A stretch of DNA of 64,000 nt from Tomocerus qinae (lineage: Eukaryota > Arthropoda > Collembola > Entomobryomorpha > Tomoceridae), in contig CM034546.1 of the NCBI GenBank assembly GCA_020055645.1, positions 71,362,001-71,426,000 on the forward strand, read 5' to 3'. Positions 1 to 10,645 of this stretch are shown piece after piece. The position numbers and the translations under genes were made by a program. Position 1 is the stretch's first letter. Every line of letters begins with the position of its first letter. The notes under the pieces are model-generated. The model saw only the letters and a list, made by a program, of their open reading frames with translations, did not search any database and had not been told where the DNA came from.

Positions 1-3000
1 AAAGGTTAGTCAAGTTTCGATAATCTTTGTTATAATTTAATTCTTTTCATAACCGTATTGAAAAAATATATGTAGTCTAGAAATTAACTAAATATATAAT
101 TGCATTGCATACTTACATAATTGTATTACATACATACGAAAGGAGAAGGGATAACAATAATTTTGATTTATTCCATTACAGCGGTTATCGCCCTACAAGC
201 TTGTCGTATCAGAATTAACTGGAGATACTCAATTAAGTCGTGATCAATTGAATGCTACGCAAATTATTGTTTGCACACCTGAAAAGTGGGATGTCATCAC
301 TCGCAAAGAAAATCGAAGCATTACTTCAGTTGTCAGATTAATTGTCTTGGATGAAGTTCATCTTTTGCACGATGAGCGTGGTCCAGTTTTGGAGGCTATC
401 GTAGCCAGAATTCTTAGATCGGTATTATCTCTATCTTTATTGGATGCTTATTTAGAATACGAATTTAGAATCCAAACATAGACATCAATTCCTAACATCA
501 ATTATTTTTTAATAAATAAATTATTTTGTTTATTTAGGTATCTCAAGGTGAAATACGATTAGTTGGCCTGTCAGCTACGCTGCCCAATTACAAAGATGTG
601 GCTCACTTTCTGAAGGTTGACCTTCCCACCGGATTGTTTTTCTTTGACAACAGTTTCCGCCCTGTACCCTTAGAACAGCAATTTATTGGAATTACGGAGA
701 AGAAAGCTTTGAAACGCTATCAAATGATGAATGAAATAGTTTACGAGAAAGTGATGGAGAATGCTGGGAAGAACCAAGTTCTGATATTTGTGCACTCTCG
801 AAAAGAAACGGGGAAAAGTGCGAGAGCACTACGTGACATATGTATGGAGAAGGACACTCTGGGAATGTTCCTCCGAGAGGGAAGTGCCTCAATGGAAGTT
901 TTGAAAAAAGAAGCAGAAGAGGTAAATGTCAATTCCCACTTCCTTGATTGTATCGAAATTGCTATTTATTATCTGATTTTCATTTTTATTCTCGTGTCTT
1001 AGTAATATTAAATTTTACAGGGGAAAAATAGTGAATTGAAAGATTTACTGCCGTATGGATTTGCTATTCATCATGCCGGAATGACTCGTGTGGATCGTAC
1101 ACTCGTCGAGGACTTATTTGCTGATCGCCACATTCAAGTTTTAGTATCTACAGCTACTTTAGCTTGGGGTGTCAACTTGCCTGCTCATACTGTCATCATT
1201 AAAGGGACTAAGGTAATATTACCTTTATTTAAACGCAAAGTCAAAATCTCATTTTCTGATTATCTTTTTCAATACTTTGAAATTTTTTAAAAATTACTCT
1301 ACCACCATGTTGATTAAAGTAGCGTCTCCATTTTGATGTGGATTAAAAACTGTGGCACGTCGTTTTAATTTTTGTGTTTGATATTATTTCTTACAGGTAT
1401 ACAGTCCGGAGAAAGGGCGCTGGGTTGAATTAGGAGCTTTGGACGTTCTGCAGATGCTTGGTCGAGCCGGTCGTCCACAGTACGACACGAAAGGAGAAGG
1501 GATTTTGATAACTAATCATTCAGAGCTGCAGTACTATTTATCACTTCTAAACCATCAGCTTCCCATAGAGTCTCAACTTGTGGCCAAGTTGCCTGACCTA
1601 TTAAATGCGGAAATTGTGAACGGGTATGTTTATATTTCTAAATCGATTTCCAATTTGTCGAGTTTTATGAAATGTTTTCCTTTATAAGGACTGTGAATTA
1701 AATATATAACTTAGTATAAAATAATTTCGAACATTTAATTAATTTAAACATTTTTCTTTCAGGTCAATCCAAAATGTTAAAGACGCAGTAGATTGGTTAG
1801 GCCATACATATTTGTATGTCAGAAGTTTGAAAGCTCCTCAAACTTACTCAGTTGATGCAACAGATGACGATAAGCGTTTGACGTCTCACAGAGCAAATTT
1901 AATTCACACAGCTGCTTTTAAATTAGACAAATGTGGCTTAGTTTGCTATGACAGGACAAGCGGAAGTTTTGTCTCAACAGAATTGGGGAGAATCGCCTCT
2001 CATTACTACCTTACTTGCGAAACTGTAAGTTCATGTTGAAACTATTTAGTAGATAATAATTTCATGGTCTGCAATCTGCAAACGCTTTGTGGAATTCAAT
2101 TGACATGTTTTTTGTGTTTTAGGTACAAACTTACAACCAGCTTTTGAAGCCCCACTTGAGCGAGATTGAGTTACTTCAAGTGTTTTCCTTGTCAGGAGAA
2201 TTCAAAAACCTTGGCGTTAGAGAAGAAGAGAAGTTAGAACTTCAAAAGCTAATGGAACGTGTTCCAATCCCTATCAAGGAGAATGTTGAAGCATCGTCGG
2301 CAAAGATCTCGATTTTACTTCAGGTAAGTCATTACTAGTTTGAAAATTAACTAATTAAAAATTGGAGTCTTTCTAATCATTCTGCCATTCCTAATTATTA
2401 ATAATTTTGTTTTATTTTAGGCATACATTTCTAAACTTAAATTGGAAGGTTTTGCTCTAATGGCGGATATGGTTTATGTGACCCAATCAGCTGGTCGTTT
2501 GATCCGAGCTATACATGAAATAGTTTTGAATCGTGGCTGGGCCCAAATGGCAAATAAAACGCTCACTCTGGCTAAAATGATAGATCGTCGTATGTGGCAA
2601 AGTATGTGTCCTCTGAGACAATTCAAGAAAATCCCCGAAGAAGTTGTGAAAAAAATGGAGAAAAAATCAATTTCATATGATCGACTTTTTGATCTGAATC
2701 CATTGCCAAAACTGGGAAAAACTATTCACAAATTCATTCATCACTTGCCAAAATTAGATCTTTCCTGTACTATTCAACCAGTGACTCGTTCCATGTTGAA
2801 AGTGGAGTTGGTCATCACACCGGATTTCCAATGGGATGAAAAAATTCACGGAAACTCTGCTGCATTTTGGATTATTGTGGAAGACGTCGACTCTGAAATT
2901 ATTCTTCACAATGAATATTTCATCCTGAAACAAAGATTTAAGAACGATGAACACGTGATCAAGTTTTACGTTCCGATTTTTGAGCCTCTTCCTCCTCAAT

Positions 3001-4499
3001 ATTTTATCCGAGTTGTTTCTGATAGTTGGATCGCCTCCGAAACATTATTACCCGTTTCTTTCCGCCATTTAATTCTACCAGAAAAAAATCAACCTCCCAC
3101 TGAACTTTTAGATCTTCAGCCACTTCCTATCTCTGCCTTGCGAAATGCAGCTTTTGAGTCCTTGTACAAGGAACTGAGTCAATTTAATCCCATACAGACC
3201 CAAGTTTTCAATGCTGTCTACAATTCAGACGAAAATATTTTTATCGGCGCCCCTCCTGGATCTGGAAAGACTCTTATTGGAGAATTCGCTATCATGAGGA
3301 TGTTCACTGTCGCTAGAAAGGATAAAAAAGCTCAGGAACATTGCGTTTACATCTCACCCAATAAAGAACTAGCGGAAATCGTGTACAATGACTGGAGCGA
3401 AAAATTTGCAAAATTGGGAAAAAATGTCATTTTGCTAACCGGAGAAACGGGGACAGACTTGAAACTTTTGGCTAAAGGGAATATAATCATAAGTACTCCG
3501 GAGAAATGGGACATTTTGTCCAGAAGATGGAAGCAGAGAAAAAACGTGCAAAACATCAATTTGTTTATCATTGACGATCTTCAGGTGAGATTTTGGAATT
3601 TTAATATAAGTTATTAGATTTCTGCCTTAAATAATTTTATTTTTTCGTTAAGTAAATGTTATAGACTGTTGACATTTCCTTGTGAATGCAAATATTTAAA
3701 TTAGTAATGAACAGCTATGATTTCTGTTTTTAATTTCGTTTCCGTTGTTTGTGTTACAGTTGATCGGAGGAGATGAGGGTCCTATCATGGAAATCATTTG
3801 TTCTAGAATGCGCTATATTGCTTCTCAAACAGACCGTCCTGTTCGTATCGTTGCTCTCTCAACATCTCTGTCAAATGCAAGAGACATTTCTCAATGGTTG
3901 GGCTGCCCTTTGACGCACACATTCAATTTCCATCCTTCTGTTCGTCCTTTGCCGATGGAAGTAATCATCCAAGGCTACAACATTTCTCATAATGCCTCCA
4001 GACTGTCAGCAATGTCCAAGCCAGTCTACAATGCAATTTTGACGCATTCTCCAAGTAAGCCTGTCATTGTTTTCGTACCTGCTAGGAAGCAAGCCAAATT
4101 GACTGCAGTTGATATCATCAATTACGCTAACATCGACGATAAACAAGTAAGATTTCTTCGTCGCGATGTAAGCGAATTACAAGAAGTTTTCAAGAAAGTT
4201 CAGGACGAGGTATTTTTTTATTTTTCAGATGTTTTTTAAAATTTTAACCATAATCTAAAGAATCCCATCGCATTAAATCTAATGTTTTAATCGCAGACAT
4301 TACGAGGTTTGCTGACTCAAGGAGTTGCTTATCTACATGAAGGAACTTCATCTACCGATCGTCATATTGTGTCGACTCTTTTAAAATCTGGGGCCGTGCA
4401 AGTGGTTGTTGCTACACGAAATATGTGCTGGAGTATCGGCTTTCATTGTCATCTTGTAATTATTATGGACACACAGAACTATAACGGGAAAATTCATGC
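1..4499 (+). CDS. SNRNP200: Brr2/SNRNP200 U5 snRNP helicase, first part of gene in window
   Basis: Spliceosomal Ski2-like RNA helicase that unwinds U4/U6 snRNA in the nucleus. The gene starts left of the window. Exons by eye: 1-4 (end of an exon), 182-421, 538-921, 1021-1212, 1397-1623, 1763-2024, 2123-2323, 2421-3584, 3760-4209, 4297-4499; all have GT-AG borders and consistent phase. The first cassette shows motif II DEVH (~350), the SAT motif (~570), the HAGMTRVDR block (~1075) and motif [14 protein letters not shown] (~1450). The Sec63-like region and the start of the second cassette lie in the long exon 2421-3584, including P-loop APPGSGKT (~3250). Motif II of the second cassette reads DDLQ, split by the intron at 3585. 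Exon 4297-4499 ends in phase 2 and joins 11176 across the intron that holds the retrotransposon. The family assignment is very strong. Confidence 0.95.
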
Positions 4500-4567
4500 G
4501 TAAGTGCCATTATAAATTCTCAGAAAGTATTTTGAATAAATTAAGTGACATTATCAAGTCAGGCGCA

Positions 4568-5125
4568 TGTAGGGTCTACATGCTTGCTCTGCAGAGTCAC
4601 GAAAAGAAATTGTGCATGCAACCTCCGCCTGGCTAATTTGAATAGCCAATCGCGAAGCAACACGCTTACGATGCCACATTCCTGAATCCGCTCCACTGAC
4701 CTCCCGCAGCCTCGTGCTACCTGTCTGTCATGGCCACTTCCATCTCCTTCCGTCTTACCTGAAGTTGCTATAAACTTCACTGCTCTTCTGTCTAAGACTT
4801 TAGATCCGATCCGACTGTAGTGTCGTAAGGAGCTCTTCCTCTCTTGCTGTAGTGCAATTTACCCTGCTGTAGTGCAGAGCGGCTTGCTGTAGTGCTGGCT
4901 AACCCTATCCTATCCTTCCTTCTAGTTAGTAAGTTCTTGTACATTTTAATTAATTATGATTTGGCTATTATTGGTTCTCTATTCTAAATAAAAATCCCTA
5001 GTCTCGATTTTTACAGCCATACTGAGTACTCGAACCTATTTTGATTTCCATCAATTTAACTGCATCTTTCTTTCTTCTTCTATCTTTCTTTCTGTAAGTC
5101 TGGCATAAACCACCGAGGCTTTACA
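4568..5125 (+). repeat. 5' LTR
   Basis: 558-bp direct repeat of 10528-11085 (offset 5960), bounded by TGTA...TACA. It holds four copies of CTGTAGTG (4815, 4847, 4867, 4887) and a poly(A) signal AATAAA at 4987-4992. The open reading frame on the minus strand at its left end is a chance frame. Confidence 0.96.
4987..4992 (+). terminator. LTR poly(A) signal
   Basis: AATAAA in the 5' LTR, repeated at 10947-10952 in the 3' LTR. The 3' copy would serve element transcripts. Because the element lies in the sense direction, either copy could end Brr2 transcripts early inside the intron; that effect is inference. Confidence 0.6.
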
Positions 5126-5136
5126 TGGCGCCCAAC
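5126..5136 (+). other. Primer-binding site
   Basis: TGGCGCCCAAC directly follows the 5' LTR with no gap. It matches the first 11 bases of the primer-binding site known for lysine-tRNA-primed elements and begins with the usual TGG. Complementarity weakens after that, so the tRNA identity is tentative. Confidence 0.7.
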
Positions 5137-5396
5137 TAAACTGACCAGTACTCACGGTTGTAAGAATTTATGACAAAATTTTTATATAGAACATAGAAGT
5201 TTGGGGTATAAAAAAATTGGTATTAGAATAATTTTTTGACCTCTTGTATATTTGATCCCTGCGCCAAGTAAGCAAACTTTTTCAGTACTAAGGTAAATAG
5301 GGTAGGTACATTGCATAGTTAATTTTTGGTAAAAAGTCGTATTATTTGGGGTGTGCGCGAGTAAAAACAGCGTAGGCTCTTTACTTTTTTCCGAAA

Positions 5397-6512
5397 ATGG
5401 CAGGTAAAGGGAAAGGCAAAAGTAAGCCTGACGAAACTGAGGAAAATGAGGAAGAGGAGGCAGAAAATGACGAAGAGGATGTTGAGGATATGGAAACTGA
5501 ATTTATGAAAAAATGGGGAAAAGAAATGGATACGGTACGAACAAAATTAAGTGTGTTACAATGCGGTTTTGAAAAATTAGACGAGAACGTAGTCAAAATA
5601 AAAGATAAAATTCCCGATCAGCTTCCGAAAAACACTTCTGTCATTGTTGATTCTTCTGCTTCATTTTCCATTCCTACCTTTGACTCCAATTATATGACTC
5701 CATCAGGTTTTCTGTTAGAAATTGAGGAATTTCTTTCTTGGAAGGGAGCACCAAAAAACAGCTGGATGTACTTTATTTCTCGCATGTTTCCAAAAGATTC
5801 CGACACGGCTCATTGGTGGCGAGAGCAACAGTCACGTTGTAAGTCTTGGAAAGAGTTTAAAACTGCTTTTATTGAGTATAATAAAACAGGGCAAACTGAG
5901 GATATGTTATTGCAAAATCTATTCTCAATGTCGCAAAATATTGATGATCCATTCGAAACATATGCATGGAAAATCAATTATACGTATAAGAAAATAAATA
6001 TTGACGTTGATATTGATACAATTGTTGAAAGAATTATAAATTCTTGTTTGCCTGAAATTTCTATTATCTTACGTACACGAGACTATTATTCTGTGACTGA
6101 ATTGATTATCAAAGCCAGAGAAATAATTTACGATCTGAATAAAGTACGTAAAATCCAAAATAAGCAATTGTTGCGTGCTCGATCTACGGATCCGCTGGTA
6201 AAACCTTCCCCTCCTCAACCTTTTAAAAAGAAATTCTATTCTCAAAGTTCTAAACCTGAGTCATCCGAAAAAAGTCAGAGGGGAGAAGTAAATTCTCAGT
6301 CAGACAAAGCCTCAGTTTCTTCAAGTAGCAGTGGCGGAGAGTCTTCTCAAAGTCAACCTCAGAAAAATAAATCCAAAGAGAGATGTGGATTTAAACCTTG
6401 TGGTAAATTCGGCCACACTGAAGAAGTGTGTCGATTAAAAAAACGGGTTGAAAGTGAGAAGACTTCAGCCAAACCTGCGGCATCTGCACCGGAAAACTCT
6501 CTGGGGAAGTAG
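5397..6512 (+). CDS. gag: Retrotransposon Gag polyprotein
   Basis: 371 codons from an ATG in good context, 271 bp after the 5' LTR. An acidic, Glu-rich N-terminus (residues ~15-35) is followed by a capsid-like helical region (~100-260, with WWREQ and FETYAW as in Ty3/gypsy capsids), a Ser/Gln-rich basic linker and a zinc-knuckle-like motif near residue 340. The knuckle has spacing C-x4-C-x4-H-x4-C instead of the normal C-x2-C-x4-H-x4-C. It should form the particle and bind element RNA. It ends in TAG at 6510-6512, overlapping the pol frame by up to 55 bases in the -1 direction. Confidence 0.9.
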   Translation: MAGKGKGKSKPDETEENEEEEAENDEEDVEDMETEFMKKWGKEMDTVRTKLSVLQCGFEKLDENVVKIKDKIPDQLPKNTSVIVDSSASFSIPTFDSNYMTPSGFLLEIEEFLSWKGAPKNSWMYFISRMFPKDSDTAHWWREQQSRCKSWKEFKTAFIEYNKTGQTEDMLLQNLFSMSQNIDDPFETYAWKINYTYKKINIDVDIDTIVERIINSCLPEISIILRTRDYYSVTELIIKAREIIYDLNKVRKIQNKQLLRARSTDPLVKPSPPQPFKKKFYSQSSKPESSEKSQRGEVNSQSDKASVSSSSSGGESSQSQPQKNKSKERCGFKPCGKFGHTEEVCRLKKRVESEKTSAKPAASAPENSLGK

Positions 6513-6568
6513 AGAATTCGGGGACCCCTACTTTCCTATCACACGTAGTAAATAAATCAACCCCACGA

Positions 6569-9500
6569 ATGTCAATCCGAATTGGCCCTCACAGTGAGTC
6601 CGTCCTTCTCGATTCAGCAGCTTCGCATTCTTTTATTAATCGCGAAATCGCAGCGAAACTTAAATTAAAAATTGGTGAAAATACTCTCTCCCCTGTTGAA
6701 CTCGGCGATGGACACACTGTGACCCCAATCGGATCTTGCTCTTTTTCGTTTACGCTGGCGGAAAGAGAATTTACTCATAGATTTGCAGTATTACAGTCTT
6801 TAGCTTTTGATGTTGTATTCGGATGGGATTTCATTCAATATGCGGGAATTGGCATTGATCCAGATGGTTATTATTATTTTAAAGATTCTCCTAGTAGTAA
6901 AATTCCTTTCGATAACCATAATATTCTCTTTGCGTTACAAGGTCTGAATTCTAACCAAGAAGTACAATTATCTGAATTAATTGAAAAATTTTCTGATGTA
7001 TTATCTGATAAAATAGGTTGTACGGACGTTGTTCAATGTGAACTAAAAGTCAAAGGACCTCCTATCGCACAGAAGCCGTATCCAGTGACACCGATTAAAA
7101 GAGAAGTCATTAAAAGTATGATACAAGAAATGCTTGCCTTGGATATTATAGAACCATCGGTTAGTGAATGGGCTTCTCCGGTCAATGTGCGAAAGGAAGG
7201 TGACGGCTTTAGATTCACTTTGGATTTACGTAAGGTAAATGGCAGAACTGAAGATGATCCTTTTTATTTTTATCATATTATGGAATTAATACACCGCTTA
7301 GGTGATGCTGCCTTTATTAGTACAATAGACCTAAAGAAAGGATACTGGCAAATTAAAATGCATGCTAATTCATCTAAGTACACAGCATTTGTGTGCTGTG
7401 AAGGAAAATTTCAATTTAAGAGAATGTGCTTTGGGTTGAAAACAGCCCCAGCAGTTTTTCAGAGATTCATGAATAAAATTTTGGGAGATTGTAGAGGTAT
7501 TTTTGCAGACGCCTTTATTGACGATATTATAGTTTACTCTAATTCTTGGCAAGACCATATGGCACATTTAGAGCATGTTTTTGGTTTATTGCGCAGAGCC
7601 AACTTAACAGCCAACATTAAAAAGTGCTGCTTTGGGAAAACCGAAGTCAAATATCTAGGTTTTGTAATTTCACCAGAAGGAGTAAAAACAAATCCTGAAA
7701 AGGTCGCACCAATTGCAGATTATCCCTGTCCTAAAAGTCAGAAAGACATTAAATCATTCCTTGGTCTATGCAGTTGGTATAGACATTTTATTGATCACTT
7801 CTCTGATATTGCTGCGCCTTTAAATTCGTTGTTAAAGAAAAATATAAAGTTTATATGGGGAAAAGAACAACAAATTGCTTTTGAAAAACTTAAATCAATG
7901 ATTTGTAATACTGTAACTCTTGCACTTCCAGATTTCAAACGCCCATTTATTTTGCGCACTGATGCATCTGATATTGGTCTAGGCGCTGTGTTAGCGCAAG
8001 TTTCTTCTAATGGATTTGAAAGACCAATAGCATTTGCAAGTCGTGCATTGACAAAAACGGAAAAATCGTATCACGCTTGTGAACGCGAATGCTTAGCCAT
8101 AATATGGAGCTTCAAAAAGTTCTATCATTATCTTGATGGTCAATCGTTTGCCTTGCAAACTGATCATAAATCTTTATTATGGTTAGATTCAATGAAGGAA
8201 GTCAACTCCAAGCTGATGCGATGGGCACTCAAAATCCAAGACTTCCAAAAGAACATCACACATATCAAAGGCAGATTAAATGTAGTTAGTGACGCTCGTT
8301 CACGTTTTCCCACAGGTGAACCGGAGGAAGAAGAAGAACGTGAGGAAATGTATCCTCCAATTAATTATTCTACTCCCTCATTCCTGTTAGCGTTAACGAC
8401 AGATATCACCCTGGAAAACGTGAAACGAGAGCAAACTAATGATTTAGAATCTCAAGCCTTATTAACTGATTTGCCACCAGACTTCCAACTGGTTAATGGA
8501 ACAATTTTTAAATGTGGTAAATATGGTGGCAAAGTTCCATTTATCCCTTTCTCATTGCGTAAAAGTATTCTGAGATTTTTCCATGACCACCCAACTAGTG
8601 GCCACATGGGATATCGAAAAACGTTGATGCGTCTTCTACGACGTGTCTTTTGGTTCCGTATGCATGAGGATATACAAACGTACATTAAATCGTGTCATAC
8701 GTGTCAACTGGTAAAAAATCCGTCTACGAAACCCTCAGGTGAACTTCAGAGTGTGCAACCCCGTGGTCCCTGGGATTTATTATGTTTAGACATGATGGGC
8801 CCATTTCCCAGGACCCGTTCTAGAAATACTCAACTTTTGGTAGTCGTAGACCATTATACCAAATGGTGCGAGCTCTTTCCCTTGCGCGATGGTAAAGCTG
8901 AACGCATTGCCCAAGTGCTAGAAAAAGAAGTTTTTTGTCGATACGGTTCACCAGCCTTTTTATTAACAGATAATGGTACTAACTTTAAATCTGCATTAAT
9001 GGATCAGCTCTGTCAGCAATGGAATATTAAGCGTAGATATACTACAACCTACCATCCACAATCTAACATTGTTGAAAGAGTTAATAAGAATATTCGTGCC
9101 ATTTTATCTTCATATGTAGCTGAAAAACATTCTACCTGGGACGAATTCCTCCCGGAGACAGCCTTGGCATTGCGTACAGCTATAAGCGACACAACTGGTT
9201 ATAGTCCGTCTATTTTGAACTTTGGTCGCGAGATCAGAATTCCCCTTGATCGTGGACTTGATGATAATACTAGCGAAGAGACTCAATCACGTATTGCGTA
9301 TAAGTCAGAATTAATTGACCGATTACAATCAATTTACACCCTTGCGCGTAATAATATGGACCAGGCACAGGAAACGCAGGCAAAATACTATAATAAAAGG
9401 CACAAGCCTGTCTTTTTTCAAATAGGCGATTTTGTACTGCTAAAGACGCACTTCTTGTCGAATAAGCTTAAGAAATTTATGAAAAAGCTTGCTTACCGGT

Positions 9501-9769
9501 GGGAAGGGCCTTACAAAATTTTCAAAGTTTGTTCAAGTCTAACTTATGAATTAGCTAATATAACGAATGATGCATCAATTGGTATTCATAACGTAAAAAA
9601 CTTGAAATTGTATCATGATCGGCCTGATGCGGTATCAAAGGTACCTATTATTATACCTGTCTCCGATCCAACTGATTCATCCTCCGTCATGATCAGTTCT
9701 AATCCTGCTGATTCATCCTCCGTCATGAACAGTGGAAGCCAAAATTACAATTTACGTAGCAAAAAGTGA
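6569..9769 (+). CDS. pol: Retrotransposon Pol: protease, reverse transcriptase, RNase H, integrase
   Basis: 1066 codons from the first ATG; the same frame is open back to 6458, so Pol may be made by a -1 shift out of gag. Domains: aspartic protease with DSAAS at residues 15-19 (D-S instead of the common D-T/S-G); reverse transcriptase with FIDDI (catalytic D318, D319); RNase H with D465 in RTDAS; integrase zinc motif (~670-715, ending CHTCQLVK); integrase core D741, D801, E836; GPY/F-like module with WEGPYKIF near 975. All key residues are present and there is no internal stop, so the protein may be active. A Ser-rich tail has a short repeated unit (SSSVMIS / SSSVMNS). Confidence 0.95.
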   Translation: MSIRIGPHSESVLLDSAASHSFINREIAAKLKLKIGENTLSPVELGDGHTVTPIGSCSFSFTLAEREFTHRFAVLQSLAFDVVFGWDFIQYAGIGIDPDGYYYFKDSPSSKIPFDNHNILFALQGLNSNQEVQLSELIEKFSDVLSDKIGCTDVVQCELKVKGPPIAQKPYPVTPIKREVIKSMIQEMLALDIIEPSVSEWASPVNVRKEGDGFRFTLDLRKVNGRTEDDPFYFYHIMELIHRLGDAAFISTIDLKKGYWQIKMHANSSKYTAFVCCEGKFQFKRMCFGLKTAPAVFQRFMNKILGDCRGIFADAFIDDIIVYSNSWQDHMAHLEHVFGLLRRANLTANIKKCCFGKTEVKYLGFVISPEGVKTNPEKVAPIADYPCPKSQKDIKSFLGLCSWYRHFIDHFSDIAAPLNSLLKKNIKFIWGKEQQIAFEKLKSMICNTVTLALPDFKRPFILRTDASDIGLGAVLAQVSSNGFERPIAFASRALTKTEKSYHACERECLAIIWSFKKFYHYLDGQSFALQTDHKSLLWLDSMKEVNSKLMRWALKIQDFQKNITHIKGRLNVVSDARSRFPTGEPEEEEEREEMYPPINYSTPSFLLALTTDITLENVKREQTNDLESQALLTDLPPDFQLVNGTIFKCGKYGGKVPFIPFSLRKSILRFFHDHPTSGHMGYRKTLMRLLRRVFWFRMHEDIQTYIKSCHTCQLVKNPSTKPSGELQSVQPRGPWDLLCLDMMGPFPRTRSRNTQLLVVVDHYTKWCELFPLRDGKAERIAQVLEKEVFCRYGSPAFLLTDNGTNFKSALMDQLCQQWNIKRRYTTTYHPQSNIVERVNKNIRAILSSYVAEKHSTWDEFLPETALALRTAISDTTGYSPSILNFGREIRIPLDRGLDDNTSEETQSRIAYKSELIDRLQSIYTLARNNMDQAQETQAKYYNKRHKPVFFQIGDFVLLKTHFLSNKLKKFMKKLAYRWEGPYKIFKVCSSLTYELANITNDASIGIHNVKNLKLYHDRPDAVSKVPIIIPVSDPTDSSSVMISSNPADSSSVMNSGSQNYNLRSKK

Positions 9770-10072
9770 CGTTAAGTTTTGTAATCTTACAGTTGTAGTT
9801 TTGATGAATTCTCTTTTCTGTAAATATCTGTGCATGTAATTTTGGTTTCCAAATAATATCAAAGTTTATTTTGAACTCATAATTGTGGGGGCTTGGTTTA
9901 TGTATAAATATTTACCCTTTTCTTGTTAATTTTTCGTTAGCTTGTTATATAAATATCTAAGAAAATTGCAAATTGGATGTAAACATATCATTATTGGATA
10001 GATTGTAACAAGTTCCTTCTCTTAATTCTTTGCTTCCATTCCTTTTTCCTTTTCATGCTATGACAGACAAAA

Positions 10073-10645
10073 ATGGCTGGAATTTGGGAACAACTGCCCA
10101 CTGAATCGTATTTGGAATTTTTCTGGCGTATGCACAATGAGACTGAAAAACTTTTTCCTCGTTATACGTTGGAAGACTTGGAAGCGGCAGTACTACGTAA
10201 AGCTATTCATGGTTTACTGCCTCAATATCGGAAGTTGTACGATGAATTCAACCCTCCTAATACTCTTAAAGAGCTCAAGACCATTTTAAAAGGGGCGAAA
10301 ACATCTGATGTACGAAAACCCTTAGTTCCAGATTTTCAAGTCTCGGTCACTCTTTCCGCCCAATTTAAACCATACGGTCCGCAGAAACAGTCTTCCGGAG
10401 TTTGTTACAGGTGTCGTAAACCAGGGCATCAAGCTGTTGAAGGGAATTGGCGTTGTCAAGCAAAGCGCAATAATCGTGTCCAGCGGAAAATTAGAGCTTC
10501 CATGCGGAAGAGTTCAGAGGGGGGCCCTGTAGGGTCTACATGCTTGCTCTGCAGAGTCACGAAAAGAAATTGTGCATGCAACCTCCGCCTGGCTAATTTG
10601 AATAGCCAATCGCGAAGCAACACGCTTACGATGCCACATTCCTGA
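10073..10645 (+). CDS. Second Gag-like ORF of the retrotransposon (capsid end + zinc knuckle)
   Basis: 190 codons in the place where env would lie, from an ATG right after a possible splice acceptor (GACAG|ACAAA). The first ~85 residues resemble the C-terminal half of a Ty3/gypsy capsid (segments LEFFWRMHNE and LLPQYRKL). Near residue 110 there is a zinc-knuckle-like motif C-x2-C-x4-H-x8-C, then a basic stretch. The frame runs on through the purine tract and about 118 bases into the 3' LTR. It is not a copy of this element's own gag. It may be a captured Gag remnant or an accessory nucleocapsid protein; its function is unknown. Confidence 0.6.
   Translation: MAGIWEQLPTESYLEFFWRMHNETEKLFPRYTLEDLEAAVLRKAIHGLLPQYRKLYDEFNPPNTLKELKTILKGAKTSDVRKPLVPDFQVSVTLSAQFKPYGPQKQSSGVCYRCRKPGHQAVEGNWRCQAKRNNRVQRKIRASMRKSSEGGPVGSTCLLCRVTKRNCACNLRLANLNSQSRSNTLTMPHS
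10516..10527 (+). other. Polypurine tract
   Basis: A purine-rich run AGAGGGGGG (then CCC) directly before the 3' LTR at 10528, the expected site for priming plus-strand synthesis. Confidence 0.6.

Noticed and set aside
6437-6443. A-run as a -1 slippery site between gag and pol
   Set aside because: The shifted frame meets TGA at 6449 and 6455, so it could not lead into pol.
9060-9090. Integrase spacing of 34 rather than 35 residues between D801 and E836
   Set aside because: The shorter HPQSN-x-VER form is common among arthropod Ty3/gypsy elements, so it is not a sign of inactivation.
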